64,000 nt of DNA from Bacteroidales bacterium UBA1192 (GTDB lineage Bacteria > Bacteroidota > Bacteroidia > Bacteroidales > Bacteroidaceae): NCBI GenBank assembly GCA_002310175.1, contig DBYG01000044.1:51385-115384 (forward strand), given 5' to 3'. Position numbers and translations under genes: made by a program. Below are positions 60,999 through 64,000 of this stretch, in pieces. Below the pieces are notes generated by a model, which worked only from the letters and a program-made list of their open reading frames with translations, ran no database searches and had not been told where the DNA came from. Position 1 is the stretch's first letter. Every line of letters starts with the position of its first letter.

Positions 60999-63134
60999 TT
61001 ACGGGATGAGGTCAAGCAGAAGTGGAAAATCCTGTTCAGATATTCCCTTTTCCATAAGGACAGGACGGTCTGCGTTGAACTCGGATTCGAAACGCTCGCG
61101 CCCCAGTATGCGTGCGCTACGGCTGTAGAGGGCCACAGCCCGTTGGACATCTCCGTCCGTGAGACATACATGGGCAGCATTCAGGCAGTCCTCACCGCTC
61201 GGGGAACCAGCCAGAATCTTTTCGTAATACTCAAGGGAACGGTCCTTCCGGTCAGCCAGGAAAGCGCACCATGCAATTGCCCGCCATGCCTTGACATAAT
61301 CCGGCTTCAGGTAATCCACCTTGAAGAAGCGAGTCAGAGCCTCGTCATAGCGTTTCAGGTCAACCAGACAATCACCTATCTGGATTTGCAGCGAAAGATT
61401 GTCCGCATCCAGCTTTTCTGCTTGAAGGAGCAGTTCCAACGCCTCCTTAGGATGTGCCGTCAGGCGCTGGCATTGGGCCGTATGACGCAGTGTCCATGGG
61501 TTGTCGGGCTGCAGTATGTCGGCACGGTTATATGCTTCGAGAGCCTCTTCATACCGCTGTTCACGCTGCAGGGCATATCCCATCTGCTGGTAGAAACGGT
61601 AATCAGTGGAATAGGGGTGGATATTCCTCTCCATGAGCCTGAAAGCGGTGACAGCCTCACTGAAATATCCCTTCCGCATGAGCCATGAGGCAATCTCGTG
61701 TTCTGAATCATCACTTTCAAGAAGTATGGATAACGGGTTATCCGTAAGCATGTTGATATTATCGTCAAAGGGGTTTCGGAACTCGTGGCGCCGGCTGAAC
61801 AGATTGAAGAACCGGTATAGGTCCTGAGCATACTGCCTGGCAGCATAGTTCTCCCTGACATCAGCGGAGACAGTGCCACTCTGAATCTCCCGTACCTCCT
61901 CCTCGAACTGTCCGTCCATCTGGCCCATTATCATGTCACGCTGGGCTTCAGGAATCTGTGAGAATGTGAGTGCGAAAGAATATTTGTCCGAGTTGCAGAA
62001 CACGCCGGTTGTGAGCATGGAACGGCCTATTGTAGAGTTCATGAAATTCTCCCCGAGACTCTGCTTCACATCTGGCTGGTCCAGACTGAACACCCTGAAC
62101 CAGTTGTGGATGCTGCGGAAGAAAGGATAGCTCTTGAGTCCTGAAAATGTGCTCATATATACATCGGCCCCCTCCATCTGAAGCTCTGTCATCTGCATCA
62201 GTTTGTCCTTGATCTCCGGTTTCTCTATCCACTCGTTCCAGTCCGGGCTGACATCGTCACGTTCCAGCTCTTCTCGCATCAGGTCCCCGAGCTTGGGGTT
62301 GCGCAGCATGGTGGGGATGATCTCCTCGCGCATACGGCGGTCTATCTCCTTGGTCTCGCGGCAGAGCAGCAGCGCCATCTGCACCTTGAGCATGCGCTCC
62401 CGGATTCCGGGAACATCGGAGAGCAGGGTAATGCGGTCCGTCACTTCAGGGAAATAGGGGAGGATATCAGCGTAACCGGCCATCGTAACAGCCAGACCGG
62501 TCAGTGCGCGTATTGAAACCGGCATGTCAGGGTTCTCCGATGCCTGACAGAGAAACAGGCACTTCAACGGGTCGAACCGTTCCATAAGTGACAGTGTTAC
62601 AGCGCTCACAGCAATCAGTGAATCATCCTCGGCAACAGCTGTGGAGTTTATGAGATCCATCAGTGAAGCGGAATCACCGCTGCTCCATGCCCCATTAGTC
62701 CAAATCAGGTCAAACAGTATTCCCAGTACCCGCTCGTGGGCTGCGATGTCATGATTGTCCGCGAATGACTCCAGTGAGAGTCTCAGCCCTTCCATATTCT
62801 CGGTCCTGGACAACTGCGAGCGCAGATGCTGGTAGTACAGAAGCATGGATTCCGGTTGCAGACGTGCTTGCAGCACATCATCGTTAAGGAGCAGGGCGCG
62901 GCGTACAAGCTGGCGATATACCTCATTCCTGTGCTCGTCCGGTGACCCCTGACTGTAATACTGCAGCATGTAACGGTAAGAGCGGTCAATATCCTCGAAC
63001 CTGGACATTACAGACCAGTCAGTCACACCGGCCATCTGAACCTGAACCAGTTCAAGCGCCTCCTTAAGACGGTTCTGTAACAACAGCCCCTTTATGCGCT
63101 GTGCACGTTTTTTCAAATCCTCATCCGCTGTCAT
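60999..63134 (-). CDS. Large TPR-repeat protein of unknown function
   Basis: This 711-residue protein has no signal peptide or membrane helix, so it is probably cytoplasmic. Residues 1-500 are helical without a recognised domain. The C-terminal part (about 520-690) has at least five TPR units, e.g. YALQREQRYEEALEAYNRAD and CLVDLKRYDEALTRFFKVD. Such proteins serve as protein interaction scaffolds. It lies between GH43 and pgk on the same strand; a terminator separates it from pgk, so it probably has its own promoter, but no TAnnTTTG match is seen. Confidence 0.75.
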   Translation of the reverse strand: MTADEDLKKRAQRIKGLLLQNRLKEALELVQVQMAGVTDWSVMSRFEDIDRSYRYMLQYYSQGSPDEHRNEVYRQLVRRALLLNDDVLQARLQPESMLLYYQHLRSQLSRTENMEGLRLSLESFADNHDIAAHERVLGILFDLIWTNGAWSSGDSASLMDLINSTAVAEDDSLIAVSAVTLSLMERFDPLKCLFLCQASENPDMPVSIRALTGLAVTMAGYADILPYFPEVTDRITLLSDVPGIRERMLKVQMALLLCRETKEIDRRMREEIIPTMLRNPKLGDLMREELERDDVSPDWNEWIEKPEIKDKLMQMTELQMEGADVYMSTFSGLKSYPFFRSIHNWFRVFSLDQPDVKQSLGENFMNSTIGRSMLTTGVFCNSDKYSFALTFSQIPEAQRDMIMGQMDGQFEEEVREIQSGTVSADVRENYAARQYAQDLYRFFNLFSRRHEFRNPFDDNINMLTDNPLSILLESDDSEHEIASWLMRKGYFSEAVTAFRLMERNIHPYSTDYRFYQQMGYALQREQRYEEALEAYNRADILQPDNPWTLRHTAQCQRLTAHPKEALELLLQAEKLDADNLSLQIQIGDCLVDLKRYDEALTRFFKVDYLKPDYVKAWRAIAWCAFLADRKDRSLEYYEKILAGSPSGEDCLNAAHVCLTDGDVQRAVALYSRSARILGRERFESEFNADRPVLMEKGISEQDFPLLLDLIP

Positions 63135-63144
63135 CTTACGTTGG

Positions 63145-63182
63145 AAAAAAAAAGAAACCGCAGGATCAGCACCTGCGGTTTC
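63145..63182 (-). terminator. Terminator of pgk
   Basis: On the minus strand an 11-bp perfect stem (63182-63172 with 63164-63154), a 7-nt loop, then a run of T (complement of the A tract at 63145-63153). It lies 44 nt after the pgk stop. Confidence 0.85.
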
Positions 63183-63226
63183 AAATATACGAATATTTTG
63201 CGGATTACCTCCGTTTATACAATCGA

Positions 63227-64000
63227 TTATCCCTTGATGGCAGCTATACCGGGCAGAACTTTACCCTCGATAGCCTCCAGCAGGGCACCGCCACCGGTTG
63301 ATACGTATGATACCTTATCGGCAAACCCAAACTGCTTAACGGCGCTTACTGAGTCACCGCCGCCTACGAGTGAGAAAGCACCGTTCTTGGCAGTTGCGTT
63401 GGCAACTGCGGTAGCGATAGCCTTCGTACCGGCCTGGAAATTGCTGAACTCGAATACGCCGGCAGGACCGTTCCACAGGATGGTCTTGGATGACTCTATG
63501 ACACCAGCCATAGCCTTGGCTGAAGCAGGACCTATATCCATACCTTCCCAACCGTCTGGTACGTTGTTGTTGTCAACAACCTGAGTGTTAGCGTTGTTGT
63601 CAAACTTATCGGCAGCGAGGCAGTCAACGGGCAGGACAATGTTTACGCCCAGTTCCTTGGCCTTGGCCAGAACAGCCAGAGCTACGTCAACCTGATCGGG
63701 CTCACAGAGTGAGTTACCCACCTTACCGCCCTTGGCCAGAACGAAAGTATAGGCCATACCGCCTATGATAACCAGATTGTCAACCTTCTGGAGCAGGTTC
63801 TCGATGATAGTTATCTTGGAAGATACCTTTGAACCACCGATGATGGCGGTTACAGGCTTAACCGAGTTGTTGAGCACCTTCTCAACAGCCACAACCTCCT
63901 TCTCCATCAGATAGCCGAACATCTTGTGGTCAGCATCGAAATAGTCAGCCATAACGGCTGTGGTGGCGTGCTTGCGGTGAGCGGTACCGAATGCGTCGTT
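63227..64000 (-). CDS. pgk: Phosphoglycerate kinase, N-terminus beyond the window
   Basis: This glycolytic enzyme makes ATP from 1,3-bisphosphoglycerate. The open frame runs from the stop at 63227 to the window edge, giving the last 258 residues; full-length enzymes are about 390-420. Visible signatures are GTAHRKHAT at the edge, GGSKVSSKI, the hinge and C-terminal lobe, WNGPAGVFE and the nucleotide-binding GGGDSVSAV and STGGGALLE. The visible ATG at 63952 is internal, not the start. Confidence 0.96.
   Translation of the reverse strand, partial: NDAFGTAHRKHATTAVMADYFDADHKMFGYLMEKEVVAVEKVLNNSVKPVTAIIGGSKVSSKITIIENLLQKVDNLVIIGGMAYTFVLAKGGKVGNSLCEPDQVDVALAVLAKAKELGVNIVLPVDCLAADKFDNNANTQVVDNNNVPDGWEGMDIGPASAKAMAGVIESSKTILWNGPAGVFEFSNFQAGTKAIATAVANATAKNGAFSLVGGGDSVSAVKQFGFADKVSYVSTGGGALLEAIEGKVLPGIAAIKG

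Overview
The window looks like the chromosome of a Bacteroidales bacterium (phylum Bacteroidota), probably a plant-fibre degrader of gut or rumen and perhaps Prevotellaceae-like. This rests on many matches to the Bacteroidota -7 promoter element TAnnTTTG upstream of genes, no evident Shine-Dalgarno leaders, a hybrid two-component system (HTCS) regulator, a fimbrillin-like lipoprotein, a FeoA-FeoB fusion, a TonB-dependent receptor, and several secreted hemicellulases. No genus can be named from the sequence alone.

Layout. 1-4949: the end of an acyl-CoA ligase gene (cut by the window), a TlpA-like thioredoxin lipoprotein and a TonB-dependent receptor. 4975-11310: a compact minus-strand aromatic amino acid operon, pheA-aroB-aroC-aroA-tyrA-aroG, with overlapping genes. 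11472-13811: a periplasmic GH3 glucosidase. 13992-25804: a dense signalling island. On the plus strand lie two paralogous sensor kinases with a lipoprotein-like periplasmic domain, a sensor-like protein that stops where a kinase domain should begin, and a small membrane protein. On the minus strand, convergent with these, lie a TPR sensor kinase, a fimbrillin-like lipoprotein, a membrane-bound AraC regulator and two receiver-only response regulators.

25983-31173: a GMP synthase ATPase subunit lacking the glutaminase domain, FeoAB with a small FeoB-associated Cys-rich protein, and aminopeptidase P. 31304-39258: a DUF3108 protein, a Gly/Phe-rich protein directly abutting a GH3 xylosidase-like enzyme, an M3 peptidase and a secreted beta-helix-like protein. 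39273-42866: a C11 (clostripain-like) peptidase followed by a three-gene set (HcyBio/DUF39, NIL-ferredoxin, UPF0280) that matches the sulfide-dependent homocysteine pathway known from methanogens. 43035-53706: a GH115 glucuronidase, then a minus-strand operon of an SGNH esterase, a CotH-like kinase and a Gly-rich membrane protein, then a 1331-residue HTCS. 53713-58443: an operon of a DUF389 membrane protein, mutS2 and nfo. After that come tRNA-Ser(UGA), a GH43 enzyme, a TPR protein and the C-terminal part of phosphoglycerate kinase.

Two themes run through the window. GH3, GH115, GH43, the SGNH esterase and the HTCS together suggest degradation of glucuronoxylan or arabinoxylan, although no SusC/SusD pair is present. 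A short palindromic element, GTAC followed by AATTGGGG or AAAAGGGG arms, occurs three times; one copy is read in frame inside the FeoA-FeoB linker. The most interesting items are the signalling island, the homocysteine triad, the palindromic repeat family and the Gly/Phe-rich tracts shared by four unrelated exported proteins.
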